The position numbers and the translations under genes were made by a program. The notes below the pieces were generated by a model, which had not been told where the DNA came from, made no database searches, and saw nothing but the letters and a program-made list of their open reading frames with translations. Positions 10,530-20,479 of a stretch of 64,000 nucleotides of DNA are shown piece after piece (within the stretch, counting starts at the first letter, position 1; each line of letters starts with the position of its first letter). The DNA comes from Talpa occidentalis (Eukaryota; Chordata; Mammalia; Eulipotyphla; Talpidae), in assembly GCF_014898055.3 (NCBI RefSeq), contig NW_023601104.1, positions 42,410,210 through 42,474,209 on the forward strand, read 5' to 3'.

Positions 10530-11300
10530 CCATTTTGTCAACGGAACCGACGTGCCCGGAACAGCCGTTTCAAGCAAAAGCGGCTGTTTCTCGCGGATCC
10601 GCGAGGCCGGGTGCCCCTCCGCCAACGTGACCCGCGACCCTCGATGGGCCCAGCCTTGGCCGAGTTTTCTTGGTCGCCTGGGGATGTTTTTCATGGCAGG
10701 TGAAAAAACCTGCTCGCGCATGCGCACCGCCCCCAACACCCCAGTGCCCCCTCTCCTCCCCCTTCCCCTCCCCTCCCCTCCCCTCCTTTCTCAGCTTGCT
10801 GATCCTGGAGCGCGTGACACTCCTAGGCGTCTGTGGGCGCCCCCGGAGGGGACTCCAGGAGAGCAGGGGGCCGCATCTCCGGCACCTGGAAGTGCCTGCC
10901 GCGGGGGCGCGGCGAGCGTTTGCCGAATGACTACATGTTGCTCCGTCCTCAGGTTTTGACCCGGCCCTGGGGCCAGGGAGGCGGCCTGGGCGCCCGCCTT
11001 GCAGAGCCTCGGGCCCGCCCACGCGCGCTGCTGGAGCCCGAGCGCCCAGACGCCGCCGCCCCGCGACGGCAGGGCCCGGAGAAGCTGGGCGCCCCGCCCG
11101 GGACTGGGGGGCCCTGGAGCGGCGGCCCCAGCGACGAAGGTGAGGAGAAAGGTGAGGAGGCCGCGGGGAGTGAAGATGGCGGCGTCCCCCCACGGTCCAG
11201 TGCGCGAACATTGTGGGGGCCGTCCGGGCGGCCTCGCTGTGGAGGGAGTCACCCCAGACCCAGTGGCTTCAAGCAGCGCCCTGCTCCTGCGTCTGCCGGC
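10530..11300. promoter_or_regulatory. CpG island with YY1-like motif
   Basis: A CpG-dense block with gaagatggcggcg at 11,172-11,184, the YY1 consensus often found just inside housekeeping promoters. gtgagg-type splice donors lie nearby (11,140-11,155). Long open frames of alanine, glycine, proline and arginine on both strands are not credible proteins. It may be the promoter or first exon of a gene or lncRNA I cannot identify. It ends where the second family-A LTR begins. Confidence 0.55.
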
Positions 11301-11308
11301 CTTGGGGG

Positions 11309-11791
11309 TGTTAGGGGGAAAGGATGTCCTGAGCTAATCCCATACAGGCTTTGTGGACTCCACCCCCACTCCAGACCAAAGCCATCAGGACATTGGGAAA
11401 GACAAATCCCATCACCACCAAAGGGAGGGTGGCTGGGACCTGAGGGTGGAGTTGGGCAGCCAGGTTGGGTATAAAAACCAAACACGTGGGCCTTGGGGTC
11501 TCTCTGGCTCGCGATCGCTCGCCTCCTGGCTTCACCGCTCCTGGCTGGCGGCCAACTCTGAGAGCGCCATTTTGGGATTCCTGATCGGCGGATCGGGTAG
11601 GACTCATTTAAAACTTTGTCTCCCACTTTTCTCCCAGAGCTGTACATTTCCTCATTTCCCCTTCCCTTGTAAATAAACCTTTTATTAACCTTTCACGTGT
11701 GCCTGCAGTAGAGCATTGATAACAACCTTTAAGCGCGCAGGTGAGGACCCACAGTCAGGCACCCCGTTTTGTATCGGGGTTGCTCTACAAC
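11309..11791 (+). mobile_element. Solo LTR, family A, copy 2
   Basis: Begins tgttaggggg and ends ctctacaac. TATA box at 11,470-11,477 and AATAAA at 11,672-11,677. The flanks are gggg on both sides, consistent with a 4-base target duplication. It is highly similar to 5,332-5,822. The two are not ends of one provirus: their flanks differ and the 5.5 kb between them has no retroviral content. Confidence 0.83.
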
Positions 11792-12960
11792 GGGGGATGG
11801 GTCCGGGCCCTCGTGCTACCGGGCGCACGGCGGGGTTCCCGGCACCCCTGGCAGGTCCCGGCCGAGCTCACCTGCGGCTCCAGCCAGGACCGCCCCCCCC
11901 CACCCCGCGCCCTCCAGGCGGCCGGCCTGATGGGCCCACGGGGCTGCGCTCGCTGCTGCCTCGTGGGCGGGGCCCGAGGGGCGCTGGAGCCACGAGGCAG
12001 GGCGGGAGCCGGGCGGGCCCCGGTCCAGGCCGCGGCGCGGGGGACTGGGTCGGAGGGGGGGGCGGGGGGGGCCGCCGGGCGTCCGCGGGCAGCGAGGTGC
12101 AGGCCGAGTCCCCGACCCACCGACACCGCGGAGTCCCGAGCAGTCGGCGGGGTGGGGGGGGGGCGCGGGGTGGGGGGGGGCGGAGGGGCGGGGTCTGCGG
12201 CCGCCCGAGGTCGTGGTTTGCGCTGGGCACCCGGGGCGTCTGAGGGAGGAACGGGCTCCCCTGTTTCAGACTCTGGCTGGGCGGCCCGCTGGGCCCACTG
12301 CAGCCTCCCCGAAACTTGGGCGATGTCTGGGGAGTTTGGGGGTTTTGCGGGCGGGGGTGCCCGCGTCTCTGCGGGACGCTGCTGCCCTCTGGCGGTCGGG
12401 GGCGGCAGAGCGCGGGCGTCCTCGTGGGCTGCGGCTCGGGCTCCAGAGGGAGGCGGGTAAGTGAACCCGAGAAGCAGGGTCCCCCCCCCATCTGCTGATG
12501 GATGTGCTGGCTGAGGCCGCTAGCGGGGCGCCGACCCCCACGAGGGCAGCGCCATTTGCGCCGCGCGGGGCCCATCAGCCGCGGGGGCGGCGGGGTCCAT
12601 CAGGCGGGGCGTGAGCGTGGGGTGTCCCCATGGCCTGACCCTGTCCCGCGCAGGCCTGCGTGGTCACAGGCTCTGGCTGTGGGGCGTCTCCGGGAGCCGG
12701 GAGGCCCCCGCATCGCCGAGGTGTCCCGAGGCCTCCTTCTGCCCGTGGGTGTGCTGGGGGCGCGGCGCGGCAGGGAGGGGCTGTCCCCGGAGGTGAGGGG
12801 CATACACGAGGGCACCCAGGTCCCCCGCGCTCCTCCCAGCCTGCTCTGGACGCCGCGTTCCCCCAGGCCCGGAGCTCCGTGGAGGAAGACCCAGGCCCTG
12901 TCCTGAGGACTCCCAGGTAAGGTGGCTCCCTCCTCTCTGCCCAGGGCTGGTCCAGGAGGC
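11792..12960. promoter_or_regulatory. CpG island, G-rich
   Basis: Strongly CpG-rich. It includes G-runs at 12,053-12,075 and 12,150-12,190 that could form G-quadruplexes. Good splice-donor-like sequences are at 12,447 (gcgggtaagtg) and 12,913 (cccaggtaagg). No protein family is recognised in any frame. A lncRNA or 5' exon of an unrecognised gene is possible. From 13,000 to 14,490 the sequence is GC-rich and unique, with poly-C/G runs and no recognised gene. Confidence 0.55.
12380..12396 (-). promoter_or_regulatory. CTCF-like motif
   Basis: tgctgccctctggcggtc is the reverse complement of a CCGCCAGAGGGCAGC-type CTCF core. It lies within a CpG island. It is the leftmost of the minus-strand CTCF-like motifs that run to 16,163. 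Assigned by eye against the known consensus. Confidence 0.6.
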
Positions 12961-14499
12961 CCCCATGGGACGGGACGCCGGCTCCGGTCACCCGTGACTG
13001 ATGCAGCGGCCTCTTCCGTCCCCGCAGCCCTCACGCACGAGGGCACCGCACAGTAGCCCCCCAACCCCCCAGCCCATCATTTCTGCACCCGGCCATCCCT
13101 CGCCCATCACCACTACCCGGCTGTCCACTTCCCCGTCCCCTCACCCCAACCTCGTGCTCCCCGCGCGCCCCCCCCCCAGTGTGGATGCAGTTTGTTCTTC
13201 CTCAGACGCCCACTCAAGGGCTCTCAGCCCGCCCACTGCCCGCTCACCCACTCACCCGGGCACCCTTGCTGACTGGTGAGGCGCTGCCAAGCCCGACCTC
13301 AAGACTGTCTTGGGGCCACAAGCCCTGGGCACGAGGCAGGGACGGGCTGCCCTCAGGCGTGTGTCCACCCCGTGCACCTCAGGCCCTGTCCGCTGGCCCA
13401 GAGCAGGTGTTCCTTGCCTCTTGCTGGACCAGACTTTCATGGTTCAAGTCAGAAAGGGACTTGGGGGCAGGGAAAGGCCAGCTCCGGTGCAAACGTAGAT
13501 GACTCCAGGGGGCAGCTCCAGGCCATAGGCTTGTTTTGGGGGGGGGGAGTGCAGGCAGAAGTGTGGGTGCTGCGGGTTGGAGGGGGGAGGGTGTGGGGGG
13601 CTGATGGGTGTGGGTCTCCTTGGCGCTGAAAATATGGCCTTTGCTGCAGGAGGGCCGCGGGGATGGGGCGAGGAGGGTTGTCCTGGCTGCTGCTTCCAAA
13701 GGCCCCTCGCTGCCTCCTGTGCATGCCGGGGCCCAGGGGAGCAGAAGGGGGCTGAGGTGGCTCGGGTGAGGAGCGAGGGCTGGAGGAGGTGGAGGGAGAG
13801 GGCTGGGGCTATTACCTGAGCTCTGAGGGATGAGCAGCCCCAGCACACCCCACCCCGCACAGGAGGGTGCGGCAGGGGCAGTGCTGGCCCTGTGAGGTTG
13901 GGTCACCAGTTCCGTCCACCAGCCCAAGGTGCAGCCACCCCCTGCAGGCAGCCTCCTTCCAAGAAATGGGGGGGGGGGGGAATCTGTGGCCATCCCAGGC
14001 AGGGTGGGTTCTTTGAGGGTTCAAACAGCTGGAGACTCGGAGCCCATTGTCACTTTATCTGTCACCCAGTCGTGTCATTCTACAGCTGAAATCGCAACAG
14101 CTAGGCACGTGCCAGGCCGAGCCATCCCTGGGCCTAAAACCCTCCTCCTGCAAGCGCCCCCCTCCCCCCCATTGTCACTCCCTCTTGTGTCTCAGGGCTT
14201 CCTGGAGTTGCCCAGAGCGCCCCAGCAGATGACCATCATTCTGGTGGTGTGTGTGCTCTCCGTTTCTGGTGTTGACCGGGATGCCCATGGTACTGTTCCC
14301 CTCACCACAGTGCTGCCGCCACCGAGGGTTCTGGGCTAGCAGCAGGAGAGGCCACTGAGGCTGACCAAGCACCCTCCCAATATCCATCGGGACATTTGTT
14401 GCATTTAACCTTTTGGTGAGGCTTTGTGCCTGTGTCCCTGAATGAAGCCCCCGTCTGATGCAAATGTTTTTGATTGGGGGGAGGGCAGAGATTCGCCAG

Positions 14500-14512
14500 T
14501 GCCCCCTGCTGG
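14500..14512 (-). promoter_or_regulatory. CTCF-like motif
   Basis: tgccccctgctgg reverse-complements to CCAGCAGGGGGCA, a full match to the CCASYAGRKGGCR core. It is on the same strand as the neighbouring CTCF-like sites. Confidence 0.62.
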
Positions 14513-15470
14513 AGGTGCCGCCTGACCTCGCAGAAGGTGGATGGAGGTAGCTCTGGGGGTGGACAGTGCTAGTAGCTTCCTGACCTGTGTCCTTGGGGTA
14601 TAGGATACGTCCCCAGATACTGAACCCCATCATGATAGTTTCCGGAGGAGTCTCGGTGTTTGTTGAGTTTGGTGTCAGGGCTGAGGACTCACTCACCCTT
14701 TTATCAGCTTGTAAAGAATTGGTTCATTTGTAAGCGTTTGACCAGTTTACTCTTGCTTTTTCCAAAGAAACAGCATCAGGATGGATTTATATCCATTTCT
14801 CTTCAGCTTTGTGATGTGTTTCCCATTAGGTCTTGGGTTTGAAAAAATTTTCTACTCCTCCTGTCAATGTTGAAGTTGAGTCCTTTGTGTTCTCTGACTA
14901 CAAATTATCCAGTGGTAGAACCAGCCTTAAGTTGGATGACCCTTTTTTATGTCACACTGTCTTGTAACTCGCAGTGACTGGACTTAAAAATCATTTTCTT
15001 GATTTCCGGCTCTGTGAACGCACTGTGGCCTCTAAGCTGCTTTCCCAAGCTTTCTGGAAGCCTTGGCTGCAACCTGCCTACTTCACGACCAGTGTGTGTG
15101 TGTGTCTTGTGGACATTTTAGGCTGATTTTCCACTTGTAGAATTCCAAATTCAGCTTATTACAGTGTGTGTGCCTATTTTTTGGCCCGCCCCTATCCGGA
15201 CCCCATGAGGGTTATGGGAAAACCTGCGAGAATGAGTATTTTTCTAATCATGCGAGAAAACCCCAGATAAATGGTAAAACAGAGTCCCTTCATGTCGCTT
15301 GACCAGGATTCCAAAGCCTTTTCCTGGTTTGCCAGAAGAGCACATGCAAATCTGAAATGGGTTCTCTCCCCCTGGCTCTCCTGGGGAGTGCACCCCAACA
15401 AGAAGAGGCATCTAAAGGGAAAGGACAGAAATCTGAATGGGGGCGCTGTATTCCTGTCCCGTCCCCGTAG

Positions 15471-15484
15471 TGCCACCTGCTGGC
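15471..15484 (-). promoter_or_regulatory. CTCF-like motif
   Basis: tgccacctgctggc reverse-complements to GCCAGCAGGTGGCA, a full match to the CTCF core. It lies just before the 124-bp tandem array. Confidence 0.65.
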
Positions 15485-15532
15485 GAGTGAGAACGGGCCA
15501 TCTGGTCGACCCGGCTAAGCGGATGCGGTCTG

Positions 15533-15930
15533 GTCGTCGCCTTGTGGACTGGGGTGGTATCGTGGGGAAATCGAGGCCAGAAACGCGAGCTGGACCAGAA
15601 GTGGCCACGCCAAGAGCGGCTCCCGGCAGCAAAATAAAGCGGCGAGAGGAGTGAGTGTCGCCGCCTTGTGGACAGGGGTGGAATCGTGGGAAAATCGTGG
15701 CCACAAATGGCAGCCTCCGGGAGCTGGCTGCGCCGAGAGTGGCTCCTTGGGGTCGAAATAAAGCGGCGCGAAGAGCGATTTTCGCCCCCTTGTGGACCGG
15801 GGTGGTATCGTGGGAAAATCGAGGCCAGAAACGCCAGCTGGACCGGAAGTGGCCCTGCAGACCAGCTCCCTGCGGCGTAATGAAGGCGCAGGTGGAGCGG
15901 GTAGCATTGCCTTGTGGCCCGGAGGGGTAA
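15533..15930 (+). repeat. ~124-bp tandem repeat, about 3.3 units
   Basis: The landmark ccttgtgg occurs at 15,540, 15,664, 15,788 and 15,910, spacing 124, 124 and 122. Each unit continues ggggtggtatcgtgggaaaatcg..., and the first two end in aaataaagcggcg. In minus orientation the landmark reads CCACAAGG(C/G)GGCG in the better units, a weak-to-moderate CTCF-like core. No protein is recognised. The units are CpG-rich, unlike the neighbouring intergenic DNA. Confidence 0.85.
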
Positions 15931-16146
15931 TGTAGGGGAAACGCAGAGTGATGATGGCAGTGGGACGGGTAAGGTAAAGCGCCAGGAGGGGTGAGAAAGG
16001 TGGAGAGAAAGGCGGGAAACGGGAGGAGGAACGAGGTAAAAGGGCCAAGCTCGGAATAATGTATGGGCTGGACTGTGAATAAGATGCAGAGAAGTGTTTC
16101 AGGGAATAGAAAGGGTGGTGAGGACCATGTGAAAATAATGGGGAGG

Positions 16147-16163
16147 GCGCCCCCTGGTGGCCA
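16147..16163 (-). promoter_or_regulatory. CTCF motif, canonical
   Basis: gcgccccctggtggcca is the exact reverse complement of the canonical CTCF core TGGCCACCAGGGGGCGC. It is the rightmost and best site of the minus-strand series and lies about 2.5 kb before the first protease pseudogene. Confidence 0.75.
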
Positions 16164-16719
16164 TCAGTAGTGAGACAGCAAATCCCTGACAAATGGCCAA
16201 AAGGGGACAAAAGGCCGAGGAGGCCAAGCTCGGGTACCACGAGGGGTCCTGTGGGGCAGAGTCCAGTGATGGTGCGGAGAACAGCCATGACAGCCCACGG
16301 GGAAGGGGCGGGCCCAGTGCAGAGGCAGGAGCAGCAGAGCGTGGTGGGAATTTGTGTCCAGAGCCTTGAAGGGGAGAACTGGATAGACTAAAATGTTAGT
16401 GAGACTAGGAAATCTGCCTCACTATTCCTGAGAAATAAGTTCACAACCCCTCTGCAGGGAGCTTTGAATTTAAAATACTTACATTTTCAATGGAAATAAT
16501 TTTATTTTTGGAAATGACCTAAGGAAATGTTTTCAAATTCAGATAAAAATCTTTATGTGTAAAAATGTTCACCAACACTTTATTTACAGTAAAATGATTT
16601 GAAACTATCTAAATAAAAAACCCCAATATATACAAAATTAAATGTAAAAACTAGATAGACACAGTAACACTGAATAGTTTTTAATGATGTGGAAACGAGT
16701 TATATTGCAGTGTTAAATG

Positions 16720-17070
16720 ATGAAGCAGCACTGACAAGAGTGCTTACACTGCAGGGAAGTAAATTCTGGGCCTGAAAGTAATACAGATTCCTCATAGGCA
16801 TGATCGTTCAGTACAGAATGTGTAAATAAAACATGAAATTTTGGTGACTACCCAGAGATGATCCTCATTCCTGCTCCCAGCGTCTCCTCCCACTCTTGTC
16901 CTGTGTCTTCAAAAGATGCTGCTCCTCTAACAGAAGTGGGCCTGGCTGTCGGGCTCAGCCTGGTCTCCATCGCCTGCTGTCCTGCTGGGCAGCGTGGGGG
17001 CTGCTGTTTGCTGATGCTTCTGGTCACGGGTGCAGGAGCCACAGAGGCTGCATCTAGAAAAAGAGTGCAG
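16720..17070 (+). repeat. Duplicate of the 3' flank of the intact protease gene
   Basis: This stretch matches 50,435-50,765, the 3' flank of the intact protease gene, in the same orientation. Shared text includes gagtgcttacactgc, gtaataca gattcctca and ctgctgtcc. It suggests that a related gene tail once lay here. From 17,070 to 17,933 nothing else is recognised. Confidence 0.8.
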
Positions 17071-17933
17071 GAGTGCACATGTGTGTGTAGGTAATTCCTG
17101 TGGTGGTTGGTAGCAAGTATTAAGAGAATGACAATATTGTCAAAGATGTATTCTTGATTAAAATTTTGATGATAAATGGCTTACACTGAATGTTAGGCAA
17201 ATGATTTTTGAATAAGAAAAAACCATGTAAGAATGGTCAAATACACCAAAGCATCTGTGTATAGGCAATTGCACTTCATAAAATATGTGTTCAATGACTA
17301 ATCCATTTAAGCTATTGGAAATTGCATAGTTTAGATCGTACATGTCACCCTGCAAGGAATGATTAACGTTTTGATAGAGAAAAACTTGCCAGCTCATTCT
17401 GTATAGTTGCTCTAAGAAGGTGTTGGCAGCATTCTAAATTATGCAACTTTGGTAATGTAGTTCAATATAATAGTGATGTAGATAGTCATGGGCTAATTTT
17501 TAGGGTAAAAAGTCATGTTTATTTAGTCAGTATTTTGCATGGATTTTGGTATAACTTCAGAGTATCAAAGTAAGAAGCATTACACCAAAAATGAGAACAC
17601 AGGTATGTAGTTTCTAGGGTGCGGGTGGCATGAGGGGCGAGGACGAGGTGCTGGCTGTTGATGGACCTGAGTGGCTTCCACCTTTTTGTTGTGGTGACTA
17701 GTGCTCTGGGTGTGAACTTGGGTGTCTATTAAATATTTTCAAGCAAGAAATTTTCTTTTTTCTAGTACTTTTATGGTTTAATTTTTTTACATTCTGATCT
17801 CTGATACATTTGAGGTCAGTTTTGGATTATGTTGTGAGGAGCTGATTCAATATTACTTTTTCCCTCCAAATAACTATGTAGTGTTGTAGCACCATCTATG
17901 AAAAGTTCATTTCCCTTCCGAAATTTGAGATGC

Positions 17934-18200
17934 TGGGCCTCCCTGGTGGTGCAAGGGGTTAAGACACAGCACTATGGAGCTGTCTGTAGCCACTGCAGCA
18001 CGAGTTCAATCCCTGGCCAGGGTGGTGACCCACATGGTACAGCAGACCTCTCTTGTCTCACCCACTGCTCCCCTCAGCAGTGTATTTCAGTTGATCAGCC
18101 TGTTCTGTTCCCCACTCTCTCTCTGGTGAATTTTCTCACCCTTGCACCTCTGGCCTGTATCCCAGTTCTTGTATGCATAAATAAATAAATCTTAAAAAAA
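17934..18200 (+). mobile_element. tRNA-derived SINE with clear target duplication
   Basis: Full-length sense SINE from tgggcctccctggtgg to taaataaatcttaaaaaaa. It is flanked by the 14-base direct repeat gaaatttgagatgc (17,920-17,933 and 18,201-18,214). A good reference for the family's exact ends. Confidence 0.95.
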
Positions 18201-18672
18201 GAAATTTGAGATGCCACGTTCATCGTGTATTAAGCTGGGCCTTGTGTGATGCTTCTATTCTGTCCTCTGATCTGCCTGTCCTCTGCGAGGCTACAGTGGC
18301 TAGGGTTTTAGAATATTCTTTACTACCTAGTGTCCCTGGGGAGATGTGTGTCCTTCCATTGTTCACCAGGTGGTGGGAGAGGGAGGAGACCAGGGTATGG
18401 ATGTCTTTGAGGAGGGAATAAGAAGTTCATCCTGAGCATGGGGTGCAGGGTCATTTGTGTTGGGGAAGAGACCCCAGTCTTTTGGAGGCACTCAGACTCA
18501 GTGCTGGCAAACATCTGTTGTACACTGAATGACGTTTAATGAACAAATGAAAAACTTGTTATTTTCACTTAGACATGGACATTTATTAGGGCTCTGGCAA
18601 CCCCCCTGGAGCTGGCCTCTGCCCCAGAAAAGAAGACTCTATCATGGGAGTGGCAGGGTGGGAGGGGGTGTC

Positions 18673-19776
18673 TCAGTCTGACTGTTTGAACCGTCTCATT
18701 GTTCTCCTTATCCAGGGCATGAAGCTCGAGACCCTGGTGAAGACAGCTGGAGGAGTCCCGTCATTGCTTCCATAGGACACAATGCCCTGGCCCACACCGT
18801 TGCACATCAGTGGGCCCCCGGAGTCTCCCTGTGGGTGAAGAGATAAAGGGCCACTAAGCCAGGCCTCCCTGCTGCTGCTGCCCTAAGGCCTGGCCCACAG
18901 GTGGAGGTGGTGGTGGGCTCCTTCAATTTAGCTTGGTGTGTGCGAAATGGGAGGGTGGTGGATCATAGAGTCAAGCTTCTGAATCTTTCATTGCTGGAAT
19001 TCAGTCCTGGCTCTGGTTACTCTCTCCAGTTTAAACCAAGTGAAAGTGCCTCATCTTCCCCAGCCAAACACTGCAGAGGTACAATGTGTGCCCAAAGCTT
19101 CTCCAGTTCTCCCAGAGACAGGAATGCTGCGAAAAGCCCCCAGCTCTCCCTGGCCCCAGCCGGAGGTCATGGGGCTGTGGTCTGCTCCCACTGCCCAGTC
19201 CACCCAGGCCCCTTTGTTGGGCAGTGTTGGCGGTTGCCCACGGCCTTACCCTGAAGACAGACTTCCTCTCCCGGGAGTTCCCCACACAAATCTGCGTTTG
19301 GCCTTTGTAGATACGAAAGCGCCTGCTTCACTCCTGATCCCTCTGCACTCTCAGCTGCGCCTCCTAGAGCTTCTCAGTTTTCCTGTTCAGGCCAACCCGG
19401 CCCCAGCCGGCCACCATACACTGGGTCCCTGGACTCAGCCTGCCCTGGGACCGAGGCAGGCCCAGTGTCTGCACGGCTTGGTTCTTTTTGGCTCTCCTCT
19501 CCAGCTGTCAGGGAGAGGGTGGGCCCTCAGGGACCATGGGCCTCTCTCACCTTCAGAAACACCTCCCCACTCCTCCTGTCCACGAAACCCCACGAAGGGA
19601 GGGAGCCAGCTCAGCTGGAGAACCAGAGGGCCAGGCAGGTGGTACCTGCAGTAACATGATGTCATTCTCGTTCTGCGGGTTATAGGCAGGGTGGCGGATG
19701 ACTGCGCACTCTTATGTTCTGGTGGGTCCTTTCTTGCTTCTTGACGTTGTGGGCCCATAGCTTAATGGTGATAGAC
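18673..19776 (-). pseudogene. CTSG: Cathepsin G-like serine protease pseudogene (exons 3-5)
   Basis: Three exons remain: exon 3 (19,776-19,646), exon 4 (19,504-19,250) and exon 5 (18,828-18,673). Exon 5 reads [20 protein letters not shown]... and ends RRFKQSD. Exon 4 has AGWGRVGLNRKTEKL and ICVGNSRERKSVF, closest to cathepsin G. Lesions are multiple. Exon 3 is 131 instead of 136 nt, with a frameshift before the IRHPAYN-like segment. Exon 4 has two in-frame stops, a TAG after TEKL and a TGA at the conserved cysteine. Exons 1-2 are missing, because by about 20,480 the sequence already matches the 5' flank of the neighbouring protease gene. Position 226 is Ala (PPAVF), chymase-like, where cathepsin G has Glu. 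The intact ancestor would have been a secretory-granule protease of myeloid or mast cells. Confidence 0.9.
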
Positions 19777-20479
19777 CTGCAAAGGAAAGCCGGCTGAGAG
19801 TAGGTGGGAGCTGCAGGAGCTCTAGGCCCCCAGCAGGTGACGCTATTGCTGAGAGAACTGAAGAACCCAGAGGGCTCCAGGGCTGAGCTCTCTGCCTTCT
19901 GCTTCTCTGTGCCTTGAGCTGGTGCTTGAGGGGACATGGTGACGAGAAAAGGACTCTCACACTCTCCATATGGGGGCACAATGGGATGCCGTTCCTCCAT
20001 AAAAAGAAAGGAGCTGTTGATATGCACAACAGTATGGATGACGCTCCAAATACTCACACTGGGTGAAAGTTCAGACTGGAAATACATACTGCGTGCTGCC
20101 ACACTACAATACAAAACACACAAGTACTGTCTCCTCTAGAATAACTGGAGGAGTAACTTGAATTCATGGTTGGAGCCCCAGTGCTCGCCTTCCCTCTCCT
20201 CTGCTTGGTCTTTTTTAGGTCATGTTCTCCTTTCTCTTTATTTACACTGGCCCATTTCCTCGTCCTCAAGACCTGCTTGGTCTCCTGTCACTACTGTCAC
20301 CCCAGAAGACCCTGGACTGGGGCTGGGATATGGGCATTGCCTGCAGGGTGACCCCCACTCTAACACAGACCCTCTGCTCTTGGAAAATGACCCCATTCGC
20401 CAAAATTTGTGTTTAGGCAAGTGCTTCTTCAGATGTGAGCACCTGTTCAATCCTACCATGTAAACTTCCTTTTGGTGAT

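Noticed and set aside
5332..11791. A provirus with two LTRs
   Set aside because: The flanking target sequences differ and the interval has CpG islands, a SINE, a LINE-1 and another LTR, but no gag, pol or env.
11741..12575. Long open frames (over 200 codons) on both strands
   Set aside because: They overlap on both strands in a CpG island, are mostly Gly/Pro/Arg/Ala and show no domain. GC-rich DNA lacks stop codons.
13962..13985. Poly-G run as a functional element
   Set aside because: A single homopolymer of about 13 G with no structure around it; more likely slippage or an assembly-prone spot.
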